A DNA stretch of 45,311 nt, taken from Burkholderiales bacterium RIFCSPLOWO2_12_FULL_65_40 (GTDB lineage Bacteria > Pseudomonadota > Gammaproteobacteria > Burkholderiales > Burkholderiaceae_C). The stretch covers positions 1 to 45,311 of the forward strand of contig MESL01000057.1 of NCBI GenBank assembly GCA_001770955.1, written 5' to 3'. Below are positions 24,959 through 32,986 of the stretch, in pieces. Position numbers and translations under genes: made by a program. Each line of letters begins with the position of its first letter. Positions within the stretch are counted from its first letter, which is position 1. A model generated the notes under the pieces. The model was not told where the DNA came from. It made no database searches and saw only the letters and a program-made list of their open reading frames with translations.

Positions 24959-25152
24959 CTAGATCCGACAGCGCCTGGCACGTGAATGCCCGTTTGCAAG
25001 GCAAGGGTGGTATCGCCTGGCAAGTGCCCGTCGCTACAGGCGGGTTACAGTGCCCGGCGGCGCAAAAGCCGGCACGAACCTGGCAGCCCTTGGCCCCTCG
25101 GCGCGACAGGGCCCCTGGCTTTTTCCCTTTCCCACACTCATCAGACCACCCC

Positions 25153-25662
25153 ATGACCAGCCCTATGTACTCCCACTCGGTTCCCGTCTTCAAGCAGATG
25201 CTGACAGCCTTGAAAACCATTCTTGCGCAGGCGAGCGACTACGCAGTCGCCAAGTCGATCGAGCCCAACGCCTTGCTGCAGGCACGGCTGGCGCCCGACA
25301 TGTTTCCGCTGATCAAGCAGGTGCAGACTGCCGCCGACTTTTCACGCGGCATCGCGGCGCGACTGGCGGGGGTGGATGTGCCGATCTTTGCAGGCGACGA
25401 GAAAAGCTTTGCTGATCTGGATGCGCTGTTGGCGCAGACCTTGGCCTTTTTGGACAGCGTGAACGCAGCGCAATTTGAAGGCAAGGAAGGCGTTGAGATC
25501 GTCTTGCGCCCCGGCACGCCGAAAGAGAAAAAACTCAGTGGGCAGGCCTACCTGGCGAACTATGGTCTGCCACAGTTCTTCTTTCATGTGACTACGGCCT
25601 ACGACATCCTGCGCCACAACGGTTTGCCCATTGGCAAGCGCGACTACATGGGCGCCTATTGA
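25153..25662 (+). CDS. DUF1993 family protein
   Basis: Predicted 169 aa. MYSHSVPVFKQMLTALKTIL, then SIEPNALLQARLAPDMFPLI followed by KQVQTAADFS, an AGDEKSFADLDALLAQTL segment, and the C-terminal LPQFFFHVTTAYDILRHNG with GLPIGKRDYMGA. This is a full-length DUF1993 protein, a four-helix DinB-like fold by family description; the role is unknown. The conserved His in FFHVTTAYDILRH could bind metal in such folds (inference). I chose ATG 25153 because upstream in-frame sequence (from 24982) reads as non-coding. Stand-alone gene. Confidence 0.85.
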   Translation: MTSPMYSHSVPVFKQMLTALKTILAQASDYAVAKSIEPNALLQARLAPDMFPLIKQVQTAADFSRGIAARLAGVDVPIFAGDEKSFADLDALLAQTLAFLDSVNAAQFEGKEGVEIVLRPGTPKEKKLSGQAYLANYGLPQFFFHVTTAYDILRHNGLPIGKRDYMGAY

Positions 25663-25913
25663 CCTGAACAGGGTGCTTGCTGCCGCGCCACGGAGCCCTG
25701 CCAGGCGTCCACGATCTCCAGCTCCAGCACGCCGGTGGATTTGCGGCGAAGCAGGTAGCTGCCGTGCAGAAGGCCAGGCGTTGCTGAATCCGCCTCCGCC
25801 TCCGCCTCGGGCCACAGCTGCGGGAACATATAGCGCAGTGCATGCTGCGGCAAGCCCAAGCGCACCTTGCCTTGTGGCGAGGCGGACTTGAGCAGGCCGC
25901 GCTGTGACGCGCG
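25656..25913 (-). pseudogene. Open stretch of unrecognised coding-like sequence, probably a gene remnant
   Basis: An 85-codon minus-strand stretch runs from an in-frame TAG (25914-25916) to a TAG at 25656. It reads GKVRLGLPQHALRYMFPQLW and later LLHGSYLLRRKSTGVLELEI with VDAWQGS, which looks like real protein. There is no ATG near the beginning; GTG or TTG starts exist. It overlaps the DUF1993 stop by 7 nt. I do not recognise the family. It could be a short gene with a GTG start or the C-terminal remains of a longer one. Confidence 0.3.
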
Positions 25914-26079
25914 CTATGGGTTGCGGCCATCGGAGTTTGCTGCGTGGATGGCGCAGGCTGCAGCTTGAACAAAATTTTTGCCAGCTGCCCGCGCGCTGGA
26001 GCCAGTACAGTCTGGCGTGTGGTGCACGCGCTCAACGCGGCGCCAATTCGCCCCCACGGGCTTTCAAGGAGACAGAGAA

Positions 26080-26460
26080 ATGTTCAGTCATGTGATGGTC
26101 GGTGTGAATGACCTGGAGCGGTCGAGAAAGTTTTACGACGCGCTGTTTGCCACGATGGGCATAGGCCCCGGGGTGGCCAACCGGAACCGCTATTTCTACC
26201 GTGGCCCCCACGGCACGTTTGGCATCACCACGCCCATCAATGGCGAGCCGGCCTGCGTGGGCAATGGCGGCACCATCGGTTTTGCCATGCAGTCGCCCGA
26301 GCAGACCGATGCCTTCCACGCGGCTGGTGTGGCCAACGGTGGCACCACCTGCGAAGACCCGCCGGGCCTGCGCGAGGCCCCGGGGGGCAAGCTGTACCTG
26401 GCGTACCTGCGCGACCCGGACGGCCACAAGCTCTGCGCCCTGCACCGCCCCCCTCAGTAA
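26080..26460 (+). CDS. VOC-superfamily (glyoxalase-like) protein
   Basis: Predicted 126 aa. MFSHVMVGVNDLERSRKFYD is a classic VOC opening with a metal-site His at residue 4. The C-terminal LYLAYLRDPDGHKLCALH gives the D-P-D-G-(H/N)-K pattern. GTFGITTPING and IGFAMQSPEQTDAFHAAG fit the family's second module. ATG 26080 is preceded by AAGGAGAC, a good ribosome site, at about 8 nt. Substrate is unknown; family members include glyoxalases, dioxygenases and bleomycin-resistance proteins. It converges with the amidotransferase gene, 19 nt apart. Confidence 0.85.
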   Translation: MFSHVMVGVNDLERSRKFYDALFATMGIGPGVANRNRYFYRGPHGTFGITTPINGEPACVGNGGTIGFAMQSPEQTDAFHAAGVANGGTTCEDPPGLREAPGGKLYLAYLRDPDGHKLCALHRPPQ

Positions 26461-26479
26461 GTCGACGCGACGGCAGCCG

Positions 26480-27247
26480 TCAGAGTGCCTGCGCTTCGCC
26501 GTCCACAAACACCTTGAGCGTTTGCGGGGCGAAGGCGTGCCAGGTTTCGTTGCGCGTCAGCGGCGCGGTGACGATGATGGCCACGCGGTCGGTGGGGGCT
26601 GTCTGGGTGGCAAAGTCCACCTGCAGATCTTCGTCGGACAGGTGCGCCTGGGCAAAGGGGTGGCGGCGCTCCACGTAATACAGGTGGGTGGAGGCATGGG
26701 CCCACAGCGCCTGGCCGTTGGATAGCAAAAAGTTGAAGGTGCCGTGCGGCGCGATGCGCGCAGCCAGGTCGCGCAGTGTGATCGTCAGCTCGGCAATGCT
26801 GGGCACGCCCGCGTGGGATTTGGCCAGCTCCTGCATGATCCAGCAGAAGGCGTGTTCGCTGTCGGTGGTTCCCACGGGGCGGAAGTGGCTGTGCAGCCGG
26901 GGGCGAAAGTCTTTCAGGTCGCCGTTGTGCGCAAACACCCAGTAGCGGCCCCACAGCTCGCGCACAAACGGGTGGCAGTTCTGCAACCCGACCACGCCTT
27001 GCGTGGCCTTGCGGATGTGCGATATGACGTTGCAGCTTTTGATGGGGTAGCGGCGGATGAGCTCGGCAATGGGCGAGTCCACGGCGCGCTCGTGGTCCAC
27101 GAAGTGGCGCACGCCCTTGTCTTCAAAGAAGGCAATGCCCCAGCCGTCGCAATGGTCGCCCGTGTGGCCCGCGCGCTGGGCAAAGCCCGTGAAGCTGAAG
27201 GTCACGTCGGTGGGGGTGTTGCAATTCATTCCGAGCAGTTGGCACAT
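26480..27247 (-). CDS. Class II glutamine amidotransferase (YafJ-like)
   Basis: Predicted 255 aa. It starts MCQLLGMNCNTPTDVTFSFT, so Cys2 is the N-terminal nucleophile after Met removal. HCDGWGIAFFED, the ISHIRKATQG segment, FVREL...WVFAHNGDL (Asn-Gly-Asp oxyanion-hole motif) and TDSEHAFCWIMQEL are conserved in the family with Gln-hydrolysing N-terminal-nucleophile folds. There is no synthase domain, so it is a stand-alone amidohydrolase of YafJ type with unknown acceptor. It lies 21 nt downstream of the MFS exporter gene, probably cotranscribed. Confidence 0.9.
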   Translation of the reverse strand: MCQLLGMNCNTPTDVTFSFTGFAQRAGHTGDHCDGWGIAFFEDKGVRHFVDHERAVDSPIAELIRRYPIKSCNVISHIRKATQGVVGLQNCHPFVRELWGRYWVFAHNGDLKDFRPRLHSHFRPVGTTDSEHAFCWIMQELAKSHAGVPSIAELTITLRDLAARIAPHGTFNFLLSNGQALWAHASTHLYYVERRHPFAQAHLSDEDLQVDFATQTAPTDRVAIIVTAPLTRNETWHAFAPQTLKVFVDGEAQAL

Positions 27248-27268
27248 GGTTGCACTCTCGTATCCAGT

Positions 27269-28741
27269 TCAGGCCGCAGGGGCGGAAGGGGCGCGCGGCG
27301 CGTCGCGCAACTGCCAGGCGGCGACCAGCGCCAGCACACACAGCGCCGCCAGCATGAGGAACGACTCGCTGAACGCCGCGATGCGCGCCGGGCTGCTGCC
27401 ACTGCTGGCCAGCGACACGCCGTGCGCCGCCAGGCGCCATTCGAGCACAATGCCGCACAGGCTGACACCGGCCGCGCCCCCCAGCATGCGCAGGAAGCCG
27501 ATGGTGCTGGAGCCCTGGGAGATGAGCGATTTGTCCAGCGGCCGCATGGCGCCCAGGTTGAGCGAAGGCAGGATGAAACCCAGCCCGATGCGGCCCAGAA
27601 TGGCAAAGGCCACCAGCCACCACAGGGGCGACTCCAGCCCGATCAGCACCATGAGCGCGAACGACAGCGCCAGCAGAAACAGCCCGATGCTCACCAGCAG
27701 ATGGGTGGGCTGCCGGTCGGCCAGGCGGCCCACCAGCGGGATGGTGAGCGCCAGCACCGCGCCCGCAGGCAGCAAAATGGTGCCCACATGCGAGGCCGAC
27801 AGTTGCAGCCCCATCTGCATGAACACCGGCAGCAGGTAGGTGGAGCCAAACAGCGCCGTGCCATAGATAAACGCCACGATGCTGCCCATGGCAAACGTAC
27901 GGTAGCGAAACAGGCCCAACTCCATCAGCGGCGAGCGCCCCTGGCGCGACAGGCGGCGCTGCCAGCCGACGAACAGCAGCGCACACAGGGCCGCCAGCAC
28001 CAGCAGCACAAGGGCCTGCAGCAGCGGGCCGCTGCGCAATTCGACCAGGCCGTTGAGCAGGCACAGCGTGCCGGCGCTGCCCAGCAGCAGCCCGCGCCAG
28101 TCCAGCGACTGGCTCTGCCGGTTGGCCGCCAGGCCGCCCGGCGCGGTGTTGGGCACGAGCTTGTACGCCAGCCACAGCGAGACGATGCACAGCGGCACCA
28201 CCATGAAGAAGATGGAGCGCCAGCCAAACCAATCGACCAGCAGGCCGCCGATGCTGGGGCCCAGCGCGGGTGCCAGCACCACGCCCATACCAAAAATGCC
28301 GCTGGCGCGCCCCTGCTCGTGCGGTTGGAAGGCATACAGGATGATGATGGCCGGAATGGGCTGCACGATGCCTGCGGCCAGCCCCTCGGCCACGCGCGCG
28401 GCAAGCACCAGGCCGTAGTGGCTGGACAGCCCGCCCACCATGCCACCCAAAAGCAGCAGCAGCATCGAGCCCGCATAGGTGGCGCGGTAGCCGTAGCGCG
28501 ACAGCAGCCAGGGCGTGGTGAGCATGGACACCGTCATGGCCACCATGAAGCCCGAGGCCACCCACTGCGCGCGCTCCTGGCCCAGCGCAAAGTGCTGGCT
28601 CATGTCGGGAATGGCGACGTTGACCACGGTTGATGACATGACCGACGCCATGGTGCCCACCATCACGGCCAGCAGCACCAGCCAGCGGTAGCGTTCGCCA
28701 TACCTGGCGCGCAGCGCCTGCAGGGATCCGGAACCGCTCAT
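27269..28741 (-). CDS. DHA2-type MFS drug exporter (EmrB/QacA family, 14-TM)
   Basis: Predicted 490 aa. TM1 region WLVLLAVMVGTMASVMSSTV followed by VNVAIPDMSQHF (the DHA2 motif D1-like stretch), then QWVASGFMVAMTVSMLTTPW with LLSRYGYRA and GLAAGIVQPIPAIIILYAF. Motif C-like GMGVVLAPALGPSIGGLLVD is the antiporter signature. The hydrophobicity pattern gives about 14 helices. By family, it exports toxic organic compounds in exchange for protons. It starts 13 nt after the tautomerase stop and precedes the amidotransferase, on the same strand. No MFP (EmrA) partner is nearby, so its substrate range cannot be given. Confidence 0.9.
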   Translation of the reverse strand: MSGSGSLQALRARYGERYRWLVLLAVMVGTMASVMSSTVVNVAIPDMSQHFALGQERAQWVASGFMVAMTVSMLTTPWLLSRYGYRATYAGSMLLLLLGGMVGGLSSHYGLVLAARVAEGLAAGIVQPIPAIIILYAFQPHEQGRASGIFGMGVVLAPALGPSIGGLLVDWFGWRSIFFMVVPLCIVSLWLAYKLVPNTAPGGLAANRQSQSLDWRGLLLGSAGTLCLLNGLVELRSGPLLQALVLLVLAALCALLFVGWQRRLSRQGRSPLMELGLFRYRTFAMGSIVAFIYGTALFGSTYLLPVFMQMGLQLSASHVGTILLPAGAVLALTIPLVGRLADRQPTHLLVSIGLFLLALSFALMVLIGLESPLWWLVAFAILGRIGLGFILPSLNLGAMRPLDKSLISQGSSTIGFLRMLGGAAGVSLCGIVLEWRLAAHGVSLASSGSSPARIAAFSESFLMLAALCVLALVAAWQLRDAPRAPSAPAA

Positions 28742-28754
28742 GCAGCGACAGTGC

Positions 28755-28943
28755 TCAGCTGCGCTCGGACCACAGGCGCCCGCCGGTGGCCCAGTTCTCG
28801 CGTTTCACGTCGGTGATCAGGATGTCCACCATCTCGGGCGTTCCGCCCAGCACCTCGACCGAGACGCGGGTGATTTCCTCGACAAGTTTCTTCTTCTGTT
28901 CGACCGTGCGGCCTTCGATCATTTCAATGTGGTAGGTCGGCAT
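28755..28943 (-). CDS. 4-oxalocrotonate tautomerase family protein
   Basis: Predicted 62 aa. MPTYHIEMIEGRTVEQKKKL gives Pro2, the catalytic base after Met removal. The following VEEITRVSVEVLGGTPEMVD and ILITDVKRENWATGGRL match 4-OT-like tautomerases, which act as hexamers of short chains. The exact substrate is unknown. It sits between the CWC-type gene (27 nt upstream) and the MFS exporter (13 nt downstream), so it is likely in one operon with them. Confidence 0.9.
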   Translation of the reverse strand: MPTYHIEMIEGRTVEQKKKLVEEITRVSVEVLGGTPEMVDILITDVKRENWATGGRLWSERS

Positions 28944-28970
28944 GGGGGGGCTCCGGGGGCAAAAAATCGA

Positions 28971-29213
28971 TCATAAAGGCGCGGGGGGTTGCGCTGGCGC
29001 GGCCACTGGCGCCGGATCAGACTCGCGGGCACAGACGGGACAGATGCAGCGCTGGCCGCGCTCCTGCGCAGGCAGACGGGCCAGCGCCGCCCGGGACACC
29101 GGGGTCTGCATGCACCAGCAGCCCTGCGGGTCGGCGCCGCCCGCCATGGCGCACTGGTTGGGCTGGCCGCAGGCGGGGCAGGTGTTCGGGGAGGAATGGG
29201 ACGAGGGGTTCAT
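28971..29213 (-). CDS. Cysteine-rich CWC-family small protein
   Basis: Predicted 80 aa from ATG 29213. CPACGQPNQCAMAGGADPQG, then CWCMQTPVSRAALARLPA and RCICPVCARESDP. The CxxC, CWC and C-x-C-P-x-C arrangement is the Cys_rich_CWC family, which probably binds zinc. Role unknown. A longer form starting at 29279 adds 22 residues not typical of the family. It begins the four-gene minus-strand set. Confidence 0.78.
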   Translation of the reverse strand: MNPSSHSSPNTCPACGQPNQCAMAGGADPQGCWCMQTPVSRAALARLPAQERGQRCICPVCARESDPAPVAAPAQPPAPL

Positions 29214-29688
29214 GAAAAAGAGGGGCGGGCGGGGCCTGGAGTGTAGGCCAAGGCCCGGCGCAACGGCACCCAAAGGCACCGGTGAACTTTAGATAAAAAC
29301 AGGCCATAAAGCCCACCCTGAAATCGTCAGTAGCTATTGAATTAATAGCACTCTGCGAGGCATGTACTGACTGTCCAGACGGCCGGTGACGATCGATGGA
29401 TGCACGCCGTGCAGGGAATTCCCCAGCGGTTCGACTGTTTTTTGTGCCCGAGCTCCGGCGCACCGGCGGTACAGTCACCGGTCACGTTGTTGATGTGCGT
29501 CCTGTCCGCCCTCCCGCGTCTACCAGCGGCACCGTCGCAGTCGCCCGGCAACGCAGAGGCGCAACGATCACCAGACACTCAACCCGCCTGCGCACGATGG
29601 TGGTCACCGCTTGCCGCAGCGATGAGAGCGATACGCACCATCGCACCCGGCGGCAAAGCCGGGGTCAAAGACAACCAAAGGGAGAGCC
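29214..29688. other. 475-nt region between the CWC gene and the Mrp operon
   Basis: It holds the divergent promoters. A partial repeat copy lies at 29329-29352 (TAGCTATTGAATTAATAGCA). A 6-bp stem CCCGGC/GCCGGG with loop GGCAAA (29646-29663) lies just before the Mrp ribosome site. The Mrp leader may therefore be long and structured. I see no clear riboswitch signature. Confidence 0.5.
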
Positions 29689-32532
29689 GTGCTGTTACTC
29701 ATCGTTTTGCTTCCGCTTTTCCTGGGCACCGCTGCCACGTTCTGGCTGGGTTCGCGGTCGCGCTGGCTCACTGCGCTGGCGGCCGGGGCTGTGACGGCGG
29801 CGAGCCTGGGCCTGCTGCTGGGCCACGCGCCAGCGGTGATGGCGGGCGAGGTCATCTTGAACGCCTGGGACTGGGTGCCCGAGATCGGCCTGAACCTCAC
29901 CTTCCGGCTGGACGGCCTGTCGATGATGTTTGCCGGGCTGATTCTGTTCATCGGGTTGATGATCGTCATCTACGCGCACTACTACCTGAGCCCCAAGGAC
30001 TCGGTGGGCAAGTTCTACAGCGAGATGATGCTGTTCATGGCCGCCATGCTGGGTGTGGTGCTGTCAGACAACCTGTTGCTGCTGGTGGTGTTCTGGGAAC
30101 TCACCAGCCTGTCTTCGTTCCTGCTGGTGGGCTACTGGAGCCACCGGGCCGACGCGCGCGCCGGTGCCCGCCAGGCGCTGGCCGTGACCGGCGGCGGTGG
30201 GCTGGCCATGCTGGGCGGCTTTGTGCTGCTGGGCCAGATCGCTGGCACCTATGAACTGAGCGCCATGCTGGGCAAGGTGGCCGCCATCCAGGCCGACCCG
30301 ATGTTTGTGCCCGCGTTGTTGCTGATCCTGATCGGCGCCTTCACCAAGAGCGCGCAATTTCCGTTCCATTTCTGGCTGCCCGACGCCATGGCCGCCCCGA
30401 CGCCGGTGTCGGCCTATCTGCACTCGGCCACCATGGTGAAGGCCGGCGTTTTTCTGCTCATGCGCATGTACCCGGTGCTGGCGGGCTCGGGCTGGTTCGA
30501 GGCGATCGTGACCACCGTGGGCCTGATCACGGTGCTGTTTGCGGCCTTCATCGCCATCTTCAAGCACGACCTCAAGGGGCTGCTGGCCTACTCCACCGTG
30601 AGCCACCTGGGCCTCATCACCTTCCTGGTGGGGCTGGGCTCGCCGCTGGCGGCCGTGGCGGCGGTGTTCCACGTGCTGAACCACGCCACGTTCAAGGCCT
30701 CGCTGTTCATGATCGCCGGGATCGTGGACCACGAAACCCACAGCCGCGACATGCGCAAGCTGGGCGGCCTGTGGGCGCTGATGCCCTGGACGGCCACCCT
30801 GTCCATGGTGGCGGCGGCGTCCATGGCCGGTGTGCCGCTGACCAACGGCTTTTTGTCCAAAGAGATGTTCTTCACCGAAGCGGTGGTGGGCACCACCGGG
30901 GTGTGGGCCTGGCTGGTGCCGGCGGCGGTGACGCTGGCCGGCATTTGCAGCGTGGCGTATTCGCTGCGCTTTGTGCACGACACGTATTTCAACGGGCCGC
31001 TGGGCGATGTGCCCAACACCCACCCGCACGAGCCCCCGCTGGGCATGAAGCTGCCCGCCATGCTGCTGGTGGCGATGTGCATCGCGGTCGGCCTGCTGCC
31101 CGCCATCACCTTCGGCCCGCTGGTGGACGTGGCGGCCACGGCACTGGCCGGCAAGCCGCTGCCCGCGTACCACCTGGCCATCTGGCACGGCTTCAACCTG
31201 CCGCTGCTCATGAGCGCCATCGCGCTGGTGGCGGGGGTGGGCCTGTACCTGCTGCTGGCGGCGCACAAGCGGCTGCACCGCATCGAGTCCGAGGCCTGGT
31301 TTGGCGCGGCCACCGGGCGCCAGATCTTCGACCGCCTGATCGACGGGCTGTTCGGCCTGGCGGGGCGCATCTCGGAGCGGCTGGAAAGCGGCTCGCTGCA
31401 GCATTACCTGGCCTGGACGCTGGGCGCCGCCATTGCGGTGGTGGCGGTGACCGTGCTGGGCAGTGGCAGCCCCATGGGCACCGGGCCACGCGCGCTGCTA
31501 CCGGCGTCGCCGCTGGCCATTGCCATCTGGCTGCTGCTGGCTGGCACCACATTGACGCTGGTGGCGACGCACCACCAGCGGTTCCAGTCGGTGGTGCTGG
31601 TGGGCGTGGTGGGGCTGGTCACGTCGCTGACCTTTGTCAGCCTGTCTGCACCCGACCTGGCGCTGACCCAGTTGTCGGTGGAGGTGGTGTCCACCGTGCT
31701 GCTGCTCATGGGCCTGGCCTTGCTGCCCCAGCACTCGCCGCGCGAGTCCGGCAGCCTGCGCCGCATGCGCGACGGCGCACTGGCGCTGGCCGGGGGGGCG
31801 GGCATGTCGTGGCTGGCCTGGGTGCTGCTCACCCGCGACCACGACTCCATTTCCTGGTACTTCCTGGACAAGTCCATGCCGGTGGGCGGCGGCACCAACG
31901 TGGTCAACGTGATCCTGGTGGACTTCCGGGGCTACGACACGTTTGGAGAAATCACCGTGCTGGGCATTGCCGCCATTGGCGTGCTGGCGCTCATGGAAGG
32001 CATGCGCACGCGCCGCTCCACGGCCGACACCGAGGGCCGCCGCTGGACCTTTGCCGCGCAGCCCCTGTTGCTGCGCGTGGCGGCGGCGGTGGTGTTGCCG
32101 GTGGCGCTGGTGTTCACGCTCTACATCTTCATGCGCGGCCACAACCTGCCGGGCGGCGGCTTCATTGCCGGCCTGATCACGGCCGTGGCGCTGGTGCTGC
32201 AGTTCATGTCGATGGGACAGGTCAAGGCCGAATTGCTGCTGCGCGGCCAGGGCGGGCGCCGCTTCGTGAAATGGATTGGTGCCGGTCTGGGCATTGCCGG
32301 ACTCACCGGCGTGGGCGCATTCGTGTTCGGCCGCCCCTTCCTGACCAGCGCCCATGGCCACCCCCATGTGCCCCTGCTGGGCGAGCTGCCGCTGGCTTCG
32401 GCTGCGCTGTTTGACCTGGGCGTCTACCTTGTGGTGGTGGGCGCCACGCTGCTGACCATCTCGGTGCTGGGCACCGTGAGCCGCGAGACCCAGCAGGCCG
32501 CAAGCCCGCACCCGCCGGAGCCCGCCGCATGA
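29689..32532 (+). CDS. mrpA: Mrp-type cation/proton antiporter subunit A fused to B
   Basis: Predicted 947 aa from GTG 29689, with AAAGGGAGAG just upstream. N-terminal NuoL-like proton-translocating core with the ND5-type segments LMVIVYAHYYLSPKD-like (found as GLMIVIYAHYYLSP) and AAPTPVSAYLHSATMVKAGV, then FKHDLKGLLAYSTVSHLGLI. A middle domain (about residues 630-680, LVTSLTFVSLSAPDLALTQL) is the MrpA DUF4040-like part. From about residue 815, RGHNLPGGGFIAGLITAVAL is the MrpB (MnhB) part, so A and B are one polypeptide. It works with subunits C-G as a large Na+(K+)/H+ antiporter in the inner membrane, in pH and salt homeostasis. First gene of a six-gene operon. Confidence 0.95.
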   Translation: MLLLIVLLPLFLGTAATFWLGSRSRWLTALAAGAVTAASLGLLLGHAPAVMAGEVILNAWDWVPEIGLNLTFRLDGLSMMFAGLILFIGLMIVIYAHYYLSPKDSVGKFYSEMMLFMAAMLGVVLSDNLLLLVVFWELTSLSSFLLVGYWSHRADARAGARQALAVTGGGGLAMLGGFVLLGQIAGTYELSAMLGKVAAIQADPMFVPALLLILIGAFTKSAQFPFHFWLPDAMAAPTPVSAYLHSATMVKAGVFLLMRMYPVLAGSGWFEAIVTTVGLITVLFAAFIAIFKHDLKGLLAYSTVSHLGLITFLVGLGSPLAAVAAVFHVLNHATFKASLFMIAGIVDHETHSRDMRKLGGLWALMPWTATLSMVAAASMAGVPLTNGFLSKEMFFTEAVVGTTGVWAWLVPAAVTLAGICSVAYSLRFVHDTYFNGPLGDVPNTHPHEPPLGMKLPAMLLVAMCIAVGLLPAITFGPLVDVAATALAGKPLPAYHLAIWHGFNLPLLMSAIALVAGVGLYLLLAAHKRLHRIESEAWFGAATGRQIFDRLIDGLFGLAGRISERLESGSLQHYLAWTLGAAIAVVAVTVLGSGSPMGTGPRALLPASPLAIAIWLLLAGTTLTLVATHHQRFQSVVLVGVVGLVTSLTFVSLSAPDLALTQLSVEVVSTVLLLMGLALLPQHSPRESGSLRRMRDGALALAGGAGMSWLAWVLLTRDHDSISWYFLDKSMPVGGGTNVVNVILVDFRGYDTFGEITVLGIAAIGVLALMEGMRTRRSTADTEGRRWTFAAQPLLLRVAAAVVLPVALVFTLYIFMRGHNLPGGGFIAGLITAVALVLQFMSMGQVKAELLLRGQGGRRFVKWIGAGLGIAGLTGVGAFVFGRPFLTSAHGHPHVPLLGELPLASAALFDLGVYLVVVGATLLTISVLGTVSRETQQAASPHPPEPAA

Positions 32533-32593
32533 CCGCCGCCACCCGCCACCCCCCCTTCCCTTGCACCGCCGTGCGACACACCAAGGAACCCAC

Positions 32594-32986
32594 ATGAGCA
32601 TGGAATTTTTGCTGGCCACCGGCATCGGCTTTGTCACGGCCTGCGCCATTTACCTGATGCTGCGCGGGCGCACCTTTCCCGTGGTGCTGGGCCTGTCGCT
32701 GCTGGGCTATGCGGTGAACGTGTTCATTTTTGCCATGGGCCGCCTGTGGTCCAACGCCCAGCCCATCCTGGTGGGTGATGGCCCCGTGGCCGACCCCTTG
32801 CCCCAGGCGCTGGTGCTCACCGCCATCGTGATCGGCTTTGCCACCACCGGCTTTGTGATCGAGCTGGCCCTGCGCAGCCGCCATGAGAGCGGCAGCGACC
32901 ACGTGGACGGGCACGAGCCCGGCCACGCCCCGGGTTACCGCAGCGCCGCACAGGCACCTGCGGGCAAGAGTGGAGGTCAGGCCTGA
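32594..32986 (+). CDS. mrpC: Mrp antiporter subunit C (NuoK-like)
   Basis: Predicted 130 aa from ATG 32594. MSMEFLLATGIGFVTACAIY, LRGRTFPVVLGLSLLGYAVN and LPQALVLTAIVIGFATTGFV are the three TM helices of the NuoK/MnhC fold, and the C-terminus is hydrophilic. A 61-nt gap separates it from mrpA. Its stop overlaps the mrpD start (TGATG), implying translational coupling. It couples proton path elements with subunits A and D. Confidence 0.95.
   Translation: MSMEFLLATGIGFVTACAIYLMLRGRTFPVVLGLSLLGYAVNVFIFAMGRLWSNAQPILVGDGPVADPLPQALVLTAIVIGFATTGFVIELALRSRHESGSDHVDGHEPGHAPGYRSAAQAPAGKSGGQA

Noticed and set aside
11875..24961. CRISPR array or CRISPR-associated genes
   Set aside because: Despite defence-like genes, no regularly spaced direct repeats with unique spacers are present.
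26744..28633. Plus-strand frame of about 629 codons opposite the MFS exporter and amidotransferase
   Set aside because: Antisense of two well-supported genes, with His/Gln/Arg-biased composition.
29214..29688. Riboswitch upstream of mrpA (c-di-GMP, guanidine or Na+ type)
   Set aside because: The GC-rich stem and GGCAAA loop superficially resemble such elements, but none of the conserved cores I know is present.
30064..31404. Minus-strand frame of about 446 codons opposite mrpA
   Set aside because: Antisense of the NuoL-like core; no hydrophobic or family pattern.
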